Positions 30,161-42,961 are shown, counted from the stretch's first letter. The stretch is DNA of 64,000 nt from Isoetes taiwanensis (GCA_021234155.1 JAJEKV010000004.1:9924109-9988108), one strand, 5' to 3'. A program made the numbers and translations. The notes: a model not told the origin generated them from the letters alone.

Positions 30161-31637
30161 TGTTGAGTTCAAATAGGATACTTCTACAACATACTGTTTT
30201 CTTATAGTAGGATCAAATAAGGCCATGTTATATTAAAAGAGAAGTGAATGGGAGGCTACGCAGAAACTATTTTCCATTGCTGCCAGATGTAGCTTGTTGG
30301 TCTCTGATTTATCTTATATGTTTCGTAGTATCAGGCCATGGCACTGCAGATCTAGGGCATCCCATATGATGGATCCACATTATATCCATGTTTACACTCA
30401 AATTTGCAATGAATTAATATGAAATCACAAAATTAAAACTAATAAGAAATGAGATGTAACTAAGCAAGCTAAATTCTAAGAATGTAGCTTCCAACATAAA
30501 ACACACAAAAACTTAAAATATGCTCCACATAATTTGGCTGCTATACACTTTATAAAAATTGTCTGGATGGGTATATACTTGAAACGATGCTATTTTACAT
30601 TACATTACACAAAGCAGAATTTCATGTATGGACGAAGTATAGATGGGTATATGCCTGAGCTATGCTATTTTACATAACAATATCTAAAGCAGAAGTAAGA
30701 AAAAAAGATGTAGGGGCTGTGATCAGAAGAGGAAAACTCATCCTAAAGCTAAACCGAGACAGAGGGTTACATTAGGATTAGATAAACGGGCCCTACCTGA
30801 ACTTTTCTAGTGAAGTTCAAGGTGGCACCAGATTAAAGGGGCAGACAACACAGGGGATCAATTCAGCGAAAACTGACCTTTCATAGAGCAATTAACAATA
30901 TCTCTATCGGTCTTTTCCTCGGATCCATTTGTCAGCTTCTCCTACCTCCTGCAATCAAAATTAAATATAAATCTATTCAACAACAACTGCTTCTTGAAAG
31001 TGAGAATTATTGATATAGATAATATTTTAAAGATACAAAAAGACAAAGTAACTTCTCACAGAGCCTTGAAGGCATCCATACAAAAATTGTCTTGACATAC
31101 AAATGGGAGCAAATGACAAACTTGTCCTGCAACAGAGAAAAGAAACAGCTGGTTTGCAAGCTGGTTTGCAGATCAGCATCAAAAGCAATTGAATTCAAAC
31201 CAGGATTTTGTGGCTGTGGAGCTTAGAAACATTAATTGGCAATTTATATACCATATATGCATGCATATACTTGCCACTCCATCGTTTCTAAATCCAAAAT
31301 TCATTCTCTATCTTTGTAATAAGAGTTCCAATGAGTATAGTATGGTGGGTATACGTCCCAACTTTCACATCATTAATATATGCATAGTTATACCTTATTA
31401 TCTCGCTTGCTCCAGGTGGATTAAAGCAGGGCTTAATATAGATTACGCTAACATCTCAGGAATACATGACATGATAAAAGAATACCTTGCAAAACTTAAG
31501 AAGTTATATGCATTGGGTAGTGAGGCCAGACGCTCTAGGGTCTGCTGTCTGTTTTATGTAGCTGAGACAACATGCATTGGGAACTGCGTGGCCATAGCTT
31601 GCTAGATAGTTAAACAATACTTTCCTAATTAAAAGAA
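30161..31637. other. Intergenic sequence, nothing recognised
   Basis: A short direct repeat, TATGCTATTTTACAT, recurs near 30590-30670 (GATGGGTATAT...GCTATTTTACATTAC). No gene. Confidence 0.45.
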
Positions 31638-31737
31638 CTGCATGAATTGTTTGTAATGAAATACTAAGTGTTGTAGGGGACTAACCTCTGCATGAATTGT
31701 TTGTAATGAAAGACTGAGTGTTGTAGGGGACTAACCT
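31638..31737. repeat. 50-bp tandem duplication
   Basis: CTGCATGAATTGTTTGTAAT...GGGGACTAACCT occurs twice in a row with a 50-bp period and two differences. Confidence 0.9.
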
Positions 31738-34700
31738 CAGCAAGCCAACAGGAACAGCCAACATGACAACATTTTGGCAACATAGCAATATTTCTGCAAT
31801 AAAAAGACATAGCACTCATACAATGTCCATCTATCTGTGCAAAGGCAAGAAAGAGCAAACTGTACCAAAGTAAAAGATGATAGAAAAAACTCCATGCATT
31901 GTCATATACCTAGCTGGGAAAAAAGCTTTTAATTGATTACGGACTGCAAATGTCATTGGATGCAAGCAACGCAAGGGTGAAATCAAAGCTGCTTGAAGCC
32001 TGAATTAGATGCAAAAGACCAGAAAGAAATGAAAGAAATGAAAGGGATGTAATAACTTGCCTTTGCCCATGATCAGCGATCAAACAAAATAGATTATAGC
32101 AATGTTATTGAACATTCCAAGGACAATCTGCAGAAGATATATACACAGGCAAGTTATAAACTCTTTAAGAAACATCAACGGGCAGAGAATATAAATCGGG
32201 AGAGTGGAGTAATAGCCATAAAAACTACAACACTTAACCGGTGTGATGAAAAATTGCAACAAATCTTTGATTCAGCACCAACGCATTACAATTAGATTGT
32301 CTTAAGAGCCTGCCAACAACAATGGTTTACAGGACAAACTTCATAACCTAGATGCACATTTTACCATGTTAAGTGCAGAGCAGGACAGGAAATGTGATTC
32401 TAACTATTTTTCAAAAGCATGTAAAGCTGAAAGTATGGCGACTATACTTTCAAGCATGGCATAAATGTGCGAACTTATTTTATTAACATAAGCATTTCAT
32501 CATAGCCAAGAAGAAAAGGCTAACCTGCTAATTTCCAGAATTGATTGTAACAGTAAGCATACATAAAACTCTTTGGTGCCAAGATTCCATTGAATTTGTG
32601 AAATCCCTTGTGATTCAATGGCCTCTAGGTGGTAGTTCATGCTATCTGAATACAGACGAAGCTGAAATTGCAAAAATATGTGCATAGCATAAGAGACCTG
32701 TAGAAGTCCTTGAATCTGAAATCAAATCTACTTGCCTATTCCAGAGTAGAACAAATCATTTGGGTCGCATCAAAATGTTGCTACGAATTTAGGCCTTCCA
32801 TTTTTTATCCGTTCCAAAGTCTGCTGGCATATGCAAGCAGCCAAAAAATTCGTGAAGAATCAACCATGGGAGGAGCAGAAAGTTCCTGCAGCAAAGCAAT
32901 TTTCATTACAAATAGATCAAACACCCGATTCATGATTCCCAACAAATTCTGAAGGCTTTATTGGACCCCTGAATGGGTTGCTCAGAAGAATAAGAAAAGA
33001 GGAAATACCTGTCCGCAGCACAACCTCGGGATTTTGATACCCTAGCACAGGATCTTGAAGAACAGAGGTGGGATCTTGAAGGCAGGATCTTCAAGAAACG
33101 GATTAAGCCATGCCCACAGAGCACCGGAGATGGATTCGCGCATGCATAGTGTAGATAAATTCGTGGAATAGTATAGAAAGATTCGTGGAATGAAAGGGGA
33201 AATGCAGGAAATAAATAAAAGCCAAAATTCTTTCACGATTTTTGGAGAATCCAGATTTTTTTCCGGCCGCCAAAACTTCTAGAATCTTAGGGAAATCATC
33301 TAAAATAAATTCCAAAAAGATTTTTTGCCATGCCTGGAAATCCCAAATTAACAAAGTAGATATACTAATACAAGTTTTTGTACTGTAAGTGGTTGCACTG
33401 ATACGCTTTAAGGGAACTTAAAGGCGTAACTACTTTGAACCACAATTGTATAGACAAAGTAAAGAAGATAACAATCTTTAGATAAGTACAAATAGCTTGG
33501 TTTCCACAACCAAAGGATTTGGGCATCCAGTTTCCACCCAACCGGATCCAGAAAAGAACTAAGGCAATTTCCAAGGGAATAGAGTGAAAGGAATTGATCA
33601 CAGCCTATTATCCCCTTCAGCTTATGATCAATCCAATCTACAACAGTATTGGCTTAGATGGGCTCAATCCAACCACCAAGGAAGAGAATTTGATTCAATC
33701 TCGGACTTATCAGAAAAGCCAGCAGTCAAAGCAGATCCAGAAGCCCCGCTTGCAAGATCCTCGTCTCAAACGGAGTGAAGCAGGTCGGACTTAAGCAACA
33801 ACAATCAGGGACCGGTTTTGCTGGAGCCGAGTTGAAGATTTACAGGTCGCCGGATTCTGCAGGAGCCGGAAGTTAAGATTGAAGTTTTTGCTGCCACCGT
33901 GAACTGATCGTTATTCCCTGTTATAGCCCAAATCGGACCTTTTTGTTGGAGGAAAAGGTGCGGCTTCACTATTTCGATCCACCCCTTTTTGTTGCAAAAA
34001 TAGTTGGCCCAAAACTTGCATGAACCTATTTCGACATTTGCCTTTTTCCCTAAAATAAGGCTTTTCCCTTTTCTTATAGATTAATGGTTGATTAGGATAT
34101 CTTGCCCTTTTTCTTTGCCTTGTAACCATTGTTTTTCCAAATGCCCCATTGCCTTAATCTCTTTTTTTCCTGGACCATTCCCCCTAGCATGCCCTGTATC
34201 ATGCACTATGAATGGTTGAACCACGAATGATTTTAGGATAATGATTTCAGCAAGAAATATGGTTAATTCAGCCTCAAGTCGATCACATGTATGTCAAATT
34301 TAATGCTTCCTTTGGCAAATACATTCCCATGGAGTTCCATTTAGATAAGTCAAGTTCAATCTTTCCTACAATAGGCACCATAAGCGCATTTGTCAATTTG
34401 AATTGGCAGTCTGATTGTGGAACAAAGATAGAGTTTGTCTCCACTAAAATTCCCACAGTTATATTCCCAATCATTTCAATTAGAACCCCAATTTCTTGAA
34501 TTATGTTTTCAATTATCTCAATTGTCATGTCATACAAATGGAAGTCTGCATCTAGACCAAAGTTGTAAAGGTTTAAGCTAAATTCATTGCCTGATAGCAT
34601 TTTTATGGCCATCTTGGAATGGCAATTCACATGTTGGACTAGTGATTTCGTTTCCAATTCCCTTGTTAAAACACTAATTATATCGTGTCTGAACTAGTTA

Positions 34701-35159
34701 GAAGATTCTCCAGCAGTCTACAGCTCATGATTGTTTACTAGAACTTCACCATTCACAAAACAAAACTGATCCAATGCTATGAGAAGTGTCATGTTGAAAG
34801 CTTGTTTTCCAATCTACAGCAGTCCTTTTGAAATTACTAGAACTAGTAATGAGATTCTATAAAAAAATCCCCTAGATTCCCTTCAAAACACACCAAGTGT
34901 TAGATTCCGTTCGAATAACCCAAGGTTCTATCAGATTCCTTAAGATTTACTTGGTGAAGATTTGCACCAATCCTCGGTGAAATGCACAGTCAATACTTTG
35001 TTTGACATTTTACCTTTTTTGAATCCTAACTTTAGATAAAAACACGTAATGCTTTCTCCAATCTATGATGATCCTTCTTTTGCATGCAGTTCAATTTAGA
35101 TCGGACAAATTTAGTGTTTCGTTTATTATTGAAGATCTAAACAAAGAAAACTTGTTTAA
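31738..35159. other. Intergenic sequence, no supported gene
   Basis: Several 60-120 codon frames exist on both strands (for example 33584-33794 plus, 34283-34657 minus), none with a family I recognise. 34290-34660 resembles the later 35.1-35.7 kb repeat in wording (ATTTAATGCTTCCTTT). Confidence 0.4.
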
Positions 35160-35690
35160 CAAAATGCATAAGTTGACTTTTATAAATCGAATTTAATGCA
35201 TCCTTTAGAGTAGTGACAACATCAATCTTGCAACATCAAGTGTCAAATCAGAAGAAGTCAATGCTCATCTCCATTATCAAAAAGTTTGTAGCTATAAAAA
35301 AAAGGGGACATATTAAAGAAATTATATAGGAAAATGTATAAGTCGGATAAATAAGTCGAATTTAATGCTTCCTTTACCAATGTCCTCAAACTTCCTACAA
35401 TAATAGTAACGTCACCAATGTTGCAAACTCAAAACAGTCAAGCCAGAAGAAGCCATTTATTCGTGGGGAGTCCATCCTCGTCCCTTAAATAAGTCAAAAT
35501 GTTCGACATACAAACTAGAATTAATGGTTCCTTTAGCAAACATTATAGGCATATTTATTGAATGGTTTGCAAAATATATGTGTAGGCGCACTTGCAACTT
35601 ATATAAGTTTGCTAAAACAATAGCAACTATATCAATGATGCAAAGTCAAAGAGTCAAGTCAAAAGAATCCAATCTTGAAAGTGGAAGTTG
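35160..35690. repeat. Degenerate ~165-180-bp tandem repeat
   Basis: Three diverged units share AA.TCGAATTTAATGC.TCCTTTA, then GTAACGTCACCAATGTTGCAA-like sequence, then AAGCCAGAAGAAG-like sequence. Units begin near 35175, 35345 and 35510. A further relative of the first block lies near 34290. Confidence 0.5.
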
Positions 35691-36502
35691 GACCAATTGA
35701 CATTCCAATGAAGTTCTATTTAGATCTGTTGTCTTTTGGACAACATTAATGGTAGAAAATGTTTATTATGGATCGGATCTCTCATGAAGAAGTTAAAAAT
35801 GTTAACTACAAATGCCATTAGATCTGTTTTTGTCCTGAGTGATGGCAAAGGATCAATCCAAGAAATCCACTCCACTCTCAAATTGCACAGATAGGATGTG
35901 AAAGCTATCTGTTTATTGGCAGAACTTTGATCTAGACACATGTATGCCAAATTTATCACACTTGCAGAGATAAGGGAAGCCTTTATTAAGCTGCTACTCT
36001 AGAATATTGTCTCATAGAATGCATTCTTACATTTGTTGAAATCTGATTGCACAGACCAGAATAATTAAATTACTTTAACCTCGTTATATCAACTTGTTAT
36101 ATAGATTGCTAGGTCCATAAGGCATCCCAATACTGCATTGCCTTGCCTGCATAAATATTATCATGCCAGGTGCAAACTTCTAATAAATGCACAACTCCTT
36201 TATTCGAGAATCAATAAAGCCCATCTCAGACACCACAACTTCACCAGTACTAGATGCATAGCCCCCAACAAATATTGTAGCGGGGAGGACGTACATTATG
36301 AGGGCCAAGAGAAGAGTGTCATGCTCTTTTTAAAGATTTAAAATCGAAGACATCAGGGCTTATTTGCCTAGAAGGAGGTAGATCAACACTAATTCCTCCT
36401 TGGCCATCTGGTAAAAGAAACAATAGTATTTAGTTAAAAACCTGTTGGTGAAGCTGAAAAACGTGGACACTTTACACAATGCAAGCATCAGAAGAAACTT
36501 AC
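35691..36502. other. Intergenic or intronic sequence beside the glutamate synthase-like exon
   Basis: Mostly featureless. On the minus strand a CAG-preceded open stretch near 36405-36300 (reading DGQGGISVDLPPSRQISPDVFDF) could be a further exon remnant, but I do not recognise it. Confidence 0.35.
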
Positions 36503-36623
36503 CACTGCACAAAAATGAAAGGGATAATGCAACAAGAATGCCTGCACCATCACCCCTATTGGTCTTTGAATAATACGTTCTACGATGTGTCATTCGCACA
36601 AGCATCTCAAGCGCATCATCGAC
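36503..36623 (-). pseudogene. Single exon resembling NADH-glutamate synthase
   Basis: A 121-nt open stretch sits between a consensus acceptor (TTTGCAG) and donor (GTAAGT). It encodes VDDALEMLVRMTHRR, then a variant stretch, then TNRGDGAGILVAL. Plant NADH-dependent glutamate synthase (GOGAT) has a very similar phrase, with THRGACGCE before the TN.GDGAGILVAL part, in its N-terminal glutaminase domain. Here the conserved GACGCE run is replaced by RTYYSK, so the exon has drifted even though its splice sites look intact. I see no neighbouring GOGAT exons, so it is an isolated relic or captured exon. Confidence 0.6.
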
Positions 36624-36779
36624 CTGCAAACAATAAAAGAGATCGTAACAATATCATAAAGTTAAAAATTTAGAACATAACGTGTTCCTTCATGTGAATA
36701 AAAGAAGTTTTGAGATCAAAAGCATTAATGAATGCCTCGACACCATGCACATACCCACTTGTAATTGTTGAGATAGGAA

Positions 36780-37382
36780 ATGCAGGCAATGAGAGAGGAA
36801 ATGAAGAACTTGAAGCAGGGTATTCATGAAGTAAAGGGTATTGTGGAAGATATCCAAGAGAACCAAGAGGAAAGTCAAGAGGATGAAGGTTATGAAGAAT
36901 GGAGTCAGGAACAAATGGTGACCAAGATTACTTCCAACATTGAAGCACAGGTGCAGAATTTATTTGCACAGGAGCAAGAAAGAATTGCGGAACATGATGA
37001 ACGGACAACCAGAGCAAGGAATTTGATAATAGCTGGCATAAAAGAAGATGATGAAGAAAAAATATCTGATGTGGTGAATGTCTTCTTCAAGAACACCATG
37101 CACTTATCAGATCCAGGAGTGATACATTGTCGTCACATTGGAAAGAAGAATGAAGGCAAAATATGTCCAATCTTAATCAGATTCACAGATGTAGGCGCAT
37201 GAAATAAAGTTATTCAGCATAGAAGCCACTTGAAAGGTCAAAAAATCTGGTTGAATGATGATCTGGCAATTGTACAGCAAAAGGAAAGAAAGCACATGCT
37301 CGATGAGATGAAACGATTAAGGGAGGAAGGCAGAAATGCATACATTGTCAACAACAAGCTGGTGATTCGAAACAAGGCATAG
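36780..37382 (+). pseudogene. LINE ORF1, coiled coil plus RRM-like domain
   Basis: A heptad-rich N-terminus (MREEMKNLKQGIHEVKGIVEDIQEN) precedes an acidic region. A basic segment follows (ERTTRARNLIIAGIKEDDEE...CRHIGKKNEGKICPILIRF) with the layout of L1/Tx1-type ORF1 RNA-binding domains. A TGA at about 37200, likely from a CGA arginine codon, splits the frame. Reading continues NKVIQHRSHLKGQKIWLNDDL to a stop at about 37380. ORF1 proteins coat the LINE RNA and act as chaperones. Assigned by layout rather than by a diagnostic residue. Confidence 0.65.
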
Positions 37383-40300
37383 GGATTTCAGGTCATCAGG
37401 CTTCTAGTCTGGAACATACATGGATTAAATGAGGAAAAAATTTTAAGCAGCTTAACTCTCTTCCAAGAGTATGATATAGTGGCTTTTACGGAAACATGGG
37501 AACATGAATTCAATAAGGTGATCGAAATTCCAGGATTTGATCTTCTTGATTCTGCCTGGAATATGCGTGGCCAGAGCCAACGTGATTGGGGTGGTATAGC
37601 AGGCTTTATACGGAAAGGTTTGAAAAATTCAATTACCATTATAAGGAAAGATGTCTTTTCTCAGTTTATTTGGCTGCATTTAAATTCTGGTCATAAAGAT
37701 ATCTATGTAGCTGTGGTATATTTTGCTCTATTAGATCCTCTTGCATCCATATATAATCACCCAGATTTGAATCCTAATGATCCGTTAGAGAATCTTGCTA
37801 ATGATATATCCCTTTATAGGCATAAAGGGCTTGTATATGTGACGGGGGATTTCAATGCACAACTTTCCAACAAACAAGCAACTTTGCTGTCAGGAGAAAG
37901 GAATGCTCTTTGGCTCCAGGAATGGGATGGGCATGCAGCGTGGCCAAGGCAAACAATGGATTATGTGTGGAACAAAATGGGTGAGCATGTTATTTCTTTA
38001 TGCGAGTCTTTTAGACATGGTAATCTGCAATGGCATAGCCAGCTTTCCACATTCCAAAGGCTTTACTTGCTTTCAGCCGAATGGTAAAAGCTCAATGGAT
38101 TTGCTTTTAGGGGATCCGGACTATATGTCATGCTTAATGAATTTTAGAATCTTGGATAAAAGCCCGAACTCTGACCATGCTCTGCTTATGATACTTCTAC
38201 ATGTATGCTACTAATGCGCTGAAGCCTCCTTTGAGACTGAAAATATGCTCCAAGCTTGCTTCGCAATATGAAAAGTGTTTAACACAAATGTTAATGGATG
38301 TAGAATGGCCTGTCTTGATAGAAGAGAAAAGCCATATATTGCAAGATATTATTCAGAAAGCAGCAAGAGACACTTCTGGATACGTCAGTACAGAAGGTAT
38401 TAAATATAGAGACAGAAAATGGTTTGATACTGCCTGTTTAGATGCTAAACGTGCCTAAAAGACTGCAAGAGATACATAAGCTGCTATAAAATATCATAAG
38501 AATCTGGTGAAGCACAAAAAGAAGGAATGGCTGAGGATGCACCATAAAATGCTCATGGATGAAATGGAGTTGGAACCGAAAAAGTTTTGGAATCGGACAA
38601 AGAAGCATATTACAAATAGTGATATCTCCAAAGATAGTCTACTAGATTTAATCAGAGAACTATATCAAGATCACGATTCAGATAAGGGTATAATGGTCTC
38701 TTCTAGTGAGATGATGTCATTATTTTATGTTGATGATGTCAAATCTGCATTGCAGCATATGTCGAATGGTAACGCATGTGATTCGGATGGCTCATCTGTG
38801 GAGCTACTGAAATGGGGAGGGGATTCTCTTTGTAGTTTCCTGGCGGATTTATGTAATGAAGGCATTGCAAAATGGTTTTCTAGATAAATGGTGTCTGAAT
38901 AGAGTGGTCCCTATTCACAAAACAGGTAGTAAAGATTATGTGCACAATTACCGTACAATATTGGTTAGCAATGTTTTTGCGAAACTTTATGCATCTATGG
39001 TAGAGAGTAAACTATCTGTTTGGGCGGAGGAAAGTGGTAATTGAGCATATGGACAAGCAGGTTTTAGGCATGATTATTTAGCGACGCTGAGAGTATTAGC
39101 AGAGGGAGCGAAAGGTCTAGGTAATAAAAGATTCATTGCTTTCATTGATTTAACAAAAGCCTTCGATCGGGTTAGACGCAAAGATCTGGTGTCTAGATTA
39201 AATAAGCTGCAGGTTCCAAAAGAGCTCCAATATGCGGTACTTTGTCTATACAAGCGTGTTATGCTTGAGCTCTCTGTTCCTTACAATGGTCCAGAGAAAA
39301 TGGAGAATACTAAAAGAAGGGTGCCCTTGTTCACCGACGCTTTTTGATCTTTACATTGATGAGCTCGAAGGGTGGAAGCTTGGTAAGTATTCAATCCAAT
39401 TACTTTTGTTTGCGGATGATATTGTGCTAATCTCAAAAATTAGAAGTGGGCTGCAACATCACTTGAATGTGCTAAGTGCCTTTTGTGAGCAGAAAAAAAA
39501 TGCAAATTAATTTGAAAAAGTAAAAAATAATGGTCGTTGGGGGTAAAGACAATACAGTCTTTGAGGTTGGAGGGACGGCGCTTGAAAAGGTACATGTTTA
39601 TAAATATATAAGATTTGACATGATCAGTAATTACAGATGGCTCATAGCCGCTCTTAAGCGTGCATCTGGAGGGATGAGAGCACTTTATGGTCTGATTCGT
39701 ACATGTAACTCAAACAATTTTGAGCTTTGGCAAATTCGGAGACTGCTTTTTGGTATTCAGGTAAGGCATGTTGTTCTTTATGGTTGCCCAATTTGGGGCC
39801 CTGGGCTTCCTCTCAAAGGTTGGAATAAAATAGAACAAGTCCAGAAAAGATTTTTGCTACTTGAACTCGGAGTTAAGCCTCAGATTCCATATTGCATGCT
39901 GCTTGTTGAGACAGGTTTATTACCTCTAGAAGTTGAAGCTTTGATTGGAACGATCACTTATATAAACAGAGTTTTGGCAATGGAGTAGGATCGACTCCCA
40001 TATATACATTAGAGCAATCTAAAAATAAAGGCTGGTATGCTAATGGCTTGAAGTGGGCAGAAAAATGGCTTGGCTTGAATACCTGGCCATATTCAGTAAA
40101 ATATTCAGAGATAAGAGTTTTTGTGACAGAAAGAGCACTTAGCAAGCTATGAAAAATTGGGGATATAGGTAGTACAAAGAAACAAATTTACCTAGATGAG
40201 ATGAATTCTCTACAGGACTACAAGGAACAAAAATATTTGTTGTCACATATTAGCCGCAAGAACCGGATGTATATCTCTCAATTGAGGTTTTCTTCTCACC

Positions 40301-40536
40301 ATTTGCACATTGAGACGGGTAGGTAGTATGGAACGCCTTTGCACGAAAGGTATTGTGTTGGATGCTTTGAACTGGTGCCAGAATCAGAACGTCATACATT
40401 TCTGGAATGTTCTTCCTATGAACATATAAGGAAAAAACATGGTATAAAGGTAAACACTCTAGGAGATCTTTTTGTAGTATCATCGCATACTTTAGCACTT
40501 ACATTCGGAATGTTTGGAAGGAAAGGGCAGACATAA
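37383..40536 (+). pseudogene. LINE ORF2: endonuclease, reverse transcriptase, zinc knuckle
   Basis: APE-type endonuclease motifs: LLVWNIHGLNEEK, VAFTETWEHEF, YVTGDFNAQLSN and NSDHALL. Reverse transcriptase motifs: VVPIHKTGSKDYVHNYRTI, YGQAGFRHDYLATLR, IDLTKAFDRV and the catalytic LLFADDIVLIS. The C-terminus reads YGCPIWGPGLPLKGWNKIEQ and ends with a C-x2-C...H-x4-C knuckle (CVGCFE...RHTFLEC). It nicks target DNA and copies LINE RNA in place. Decayed: frameshifts near 38040, 38870 and 39300, and stops near 38457 and 39042. The FADD catalytic core itself survives. The motif spelling differs clearly from the plant L1 copy at 44939, so it belongs to another LINE lineage. Confidence 0.85.
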
Positions 40537-41213
40537 TTGATTTGTATAATTCAATGCTTAACTTTGATATATATAGCGCCTTGGATTAGTGCGCTTAGAT
40601 TTCACTCAAACTTTTGTAATAGTTTGTCATAGAGGCCGGAGGGCCTAATTGGCTTGATAAATTCATATCATATAAAGTTTCAGAAAATTCTAGGATGGGG
40701 CTCGCATGAAACACCAAAACCTCGACTAGGCTTCTCATTCATCTCGGCAGATTTTCTACAATGGTGGATAGTGGGTAGCCGCACACATGCGAACTACCCA
40801 TGAAAAATAATGGGAATATCCAATTATATAATTTGGACCCCATAAAATACAATGCTAATAGATGTTTGGCTTGTGTACCTGCCAAAAGCTTATCACCGGG
40901 ATTAAAAAACCCCGCCCTTTCGGGTTTTCGAGGAAAAACCCTAGTGATAAGCCTTCAGCAAGGGGCTTGGACAAACGTAAGGCAGAGAAATCGCTCCCAA
41001 AACCCACGAATGGAGAAGTCGAAACAGTTGCCGCTCGCCAACCTATACCTGCACATCATCAACACAAAAAAACGTGACAAAACAAACCTCCCAGAGTGGA
41101 GGGGCTGATCACGCGTGCCACGCGACAATAAAACAAAAACCTCTTCAAATAGAGGGGCTGGTCACGCGTGCCAGACGACAAATACATTAAACAAAGAAGG
41201 GGGGGAGGGTGGG

Positions 41214-41396
41214 TTCAAAGAAAAGAGATTAAGGTACTGCTGAGAGAGAAGAGGAAGCGCCGATGAGACGTTGATGACGAACCTCGCCTAATATAGCGAT
41301 CTCCCAACCAGAAAGGGCATGCGCCGCAGGCATGCATGCAAGACATGCATGCTCGCCCCATTCTAGAATTGCGATCCGATGGCTCGGATCGATGGG
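41214..41396 (-). repeat. Structured unit, copy 2b
   Basis: Inner unit of the inverted relative. It is more similar to its partner at 41593-41774 than to the units near 8.3 kb, as judged by eye. Confidence 0.7.
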
Positions 41397-41592
41397 ATTC
41401 TAGGATGGGGCTCGCATGAAATACCAAAACCTCCCGAATAGACAAAGGACTTCCTTATCAAAACAAGATCGAGGACGAAGGTCAAAGGATTATGGCTAAA
41501 GAAGAGGCAAGGCCGAGAAAGGACATGCCACAGCATGAAAGAGACGCCAAATTGGTCAATCCAAGCAGGGAGAAGCCCATCCCCTGCATGGG

Positions 41593-41774
41593 TTCAAAGA
41601 AAAGAGATTAAGGTACTGCTGAGAGAGAAGAGGAAGCGTCGATGAGACGTTGATGACGAACCTCGCCTAATATAGCAATCTCCCAACTAGAAAGGGCATG
41701 CGCCGCAGGCATGCATGCAAGACATGCATGCTCGCCCCATTCTAGAATTGCGATCCGATGGCTCGGGTCGATGG
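41593..41774 (-). repeat. Structured unit, copy 2a
   Basis: Outer unit of the inverted relative. It ends at the same sequence as the outer unit of copy 1, supporting a real element boundary. Confidence 0.7.
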
Positions 41775-42961
41775 AATTGTACAGATTATGAGATCTGTGT
41801 TAAGAATGTTATGAAGACAAAAATAATGACTGCATGCAGGTCTTAACTAAAAACAATCCACAATTTGGAAGGGCTTGTTTATATTAAAGATGGTTAAATA
41901 TAAACTATACGATATGTTGCAAATGAGAAAATAAAAAGCAATATCTAGCTCAAGAGACGACGATGATAGGTTTCTTCTGTATTTCTGATCTGAGCATATT
42001 GAAGCATAGCAATCTTTCATTAAAGAATCCTTACTCAACAAAGCCGTATCCGTCCTCTGGCTGTAGAAAGGAAAAAAGGGAACTGTAGATCAATGTAAGT
42101 ATACTGGATGAGTTTACGGAATAGAAAGACCACAATTGCAAAGAGTGAATTCAGTTATAAAGTAACGAAATCTGCATATCTGAAAATCGTCTAGAAGAGG
42201 TGGTCGGAAACTAAGGGGACGTCTATCTGCTTCTGTCTATCTCCTTCAGAAGCTAAACATTTTTGCCAACCCGAGAAGGGGGGAAGACCTTGTCACTGCA
42301 TTCAACCACCTGTGGACTCCGCTGTAACCGTCGCTTGCTTCAAACGCCTAGTAATTGAGTTAAGGTCTTGAGAAGGAAACGCCTGAATAAATCAAATTTG
42401 TTTTCAGATCTTGCCTTGAACCTTGTAAATTGGAGTGAACCTCCAAAGCATCAGCATTAAGCAAATAAAATGCAGTGGCATTATGGAAAATGTTGAAGAA
42501 GCGGCCAAATGGCAAATGTATAGTCTAGCTGCGAGCCATCCATCGTAAAAGAGTAAACTTCCGCACTTTCCTTTCTGCCATAGCTGCACCTCCGCCATAG
42601 GAAAAATGGTTCCAAAATTTTCGATATGGTTCCTCCTAATGCCTTTAGCCATGTCTTCAAAGCTTTTGAGATGCCACCCCATCAAGTGGCATAGATATTG
42701 TGGACTTATGGAAGGATCTTCCTTGTAGAAGGCTAAGACTGACGCTATCTATAGGCCCCATGCTTGCGTGGCTCAAATAAACCAATGCCCCACATTAAAT
42801 CTTAAAATACAATAATTAAGGGCGCTGCTTTAGGGTCATTAATTTCTCCTGTCACCCCATTGAATACCATTTATTGGATTTAATATATGTGGCTAAATCT
42901 TGACCATTGATCCAGCACATTTGACGACCCAAATCAATTTGGCTTAAGCTGCCTCCTTGAT
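41775..42961. other. Intergenic sequence, nothing recognised
   Basis: A 93-codon minus-strand frame at 42404-42685 has no recognised motif. Confidence 0.45.

Larger units (their letters stand above)
36760..40665 (+). mobile_element. Decayed LINE with coiled-coil ORF1, EN and RT
   Basis: A non-LTR retrotransposon in one orientation: ORF1 (36780-37382), then ORF2 with endonuclease (37383-38215), reverse transcriptase (about 38700-39530) and a C-terminal zinc knuckle (about 40340-40430), then a 3' UTR ending in GGCCTAATTGGCTTGATAAATTC. It has no long poly-A tail, and no target duplication was found, so the ends are approximate. It differs in sequence and base composition from the LINE at 44939. 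It inserted beside the glutamate synthase-like exon and is followed immediately by the structured repeat. Confidence 0.85.
40687..41774 (-). mobile_element. Hairpin-rich two-unit dispersed repeat, copy 2 (inverted)
   Basis: Same unit-spacer-unit-body order as 8260-9268, on the opposite strand: units at 41593-41774 and 41214-41396, spacer 41397-41592, body 40687-41213 with the long stem-loop near 40881-40959. The body has an extra direct duplication around 41104-41178 (GAGGGGCTG.TCACGCGTGCCA) lacking in copy 1. Its outer end is at the same CCCATCGA..CCGAG position as copy 1. No coding capacity. Confidence 0.7.

Noticed and set aside
33584-33794. Overlapping open frames resembling the end of a protein
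   Set aside because: Two phases are open simultaneously, there is no family resemblance and no convincing splice sites.
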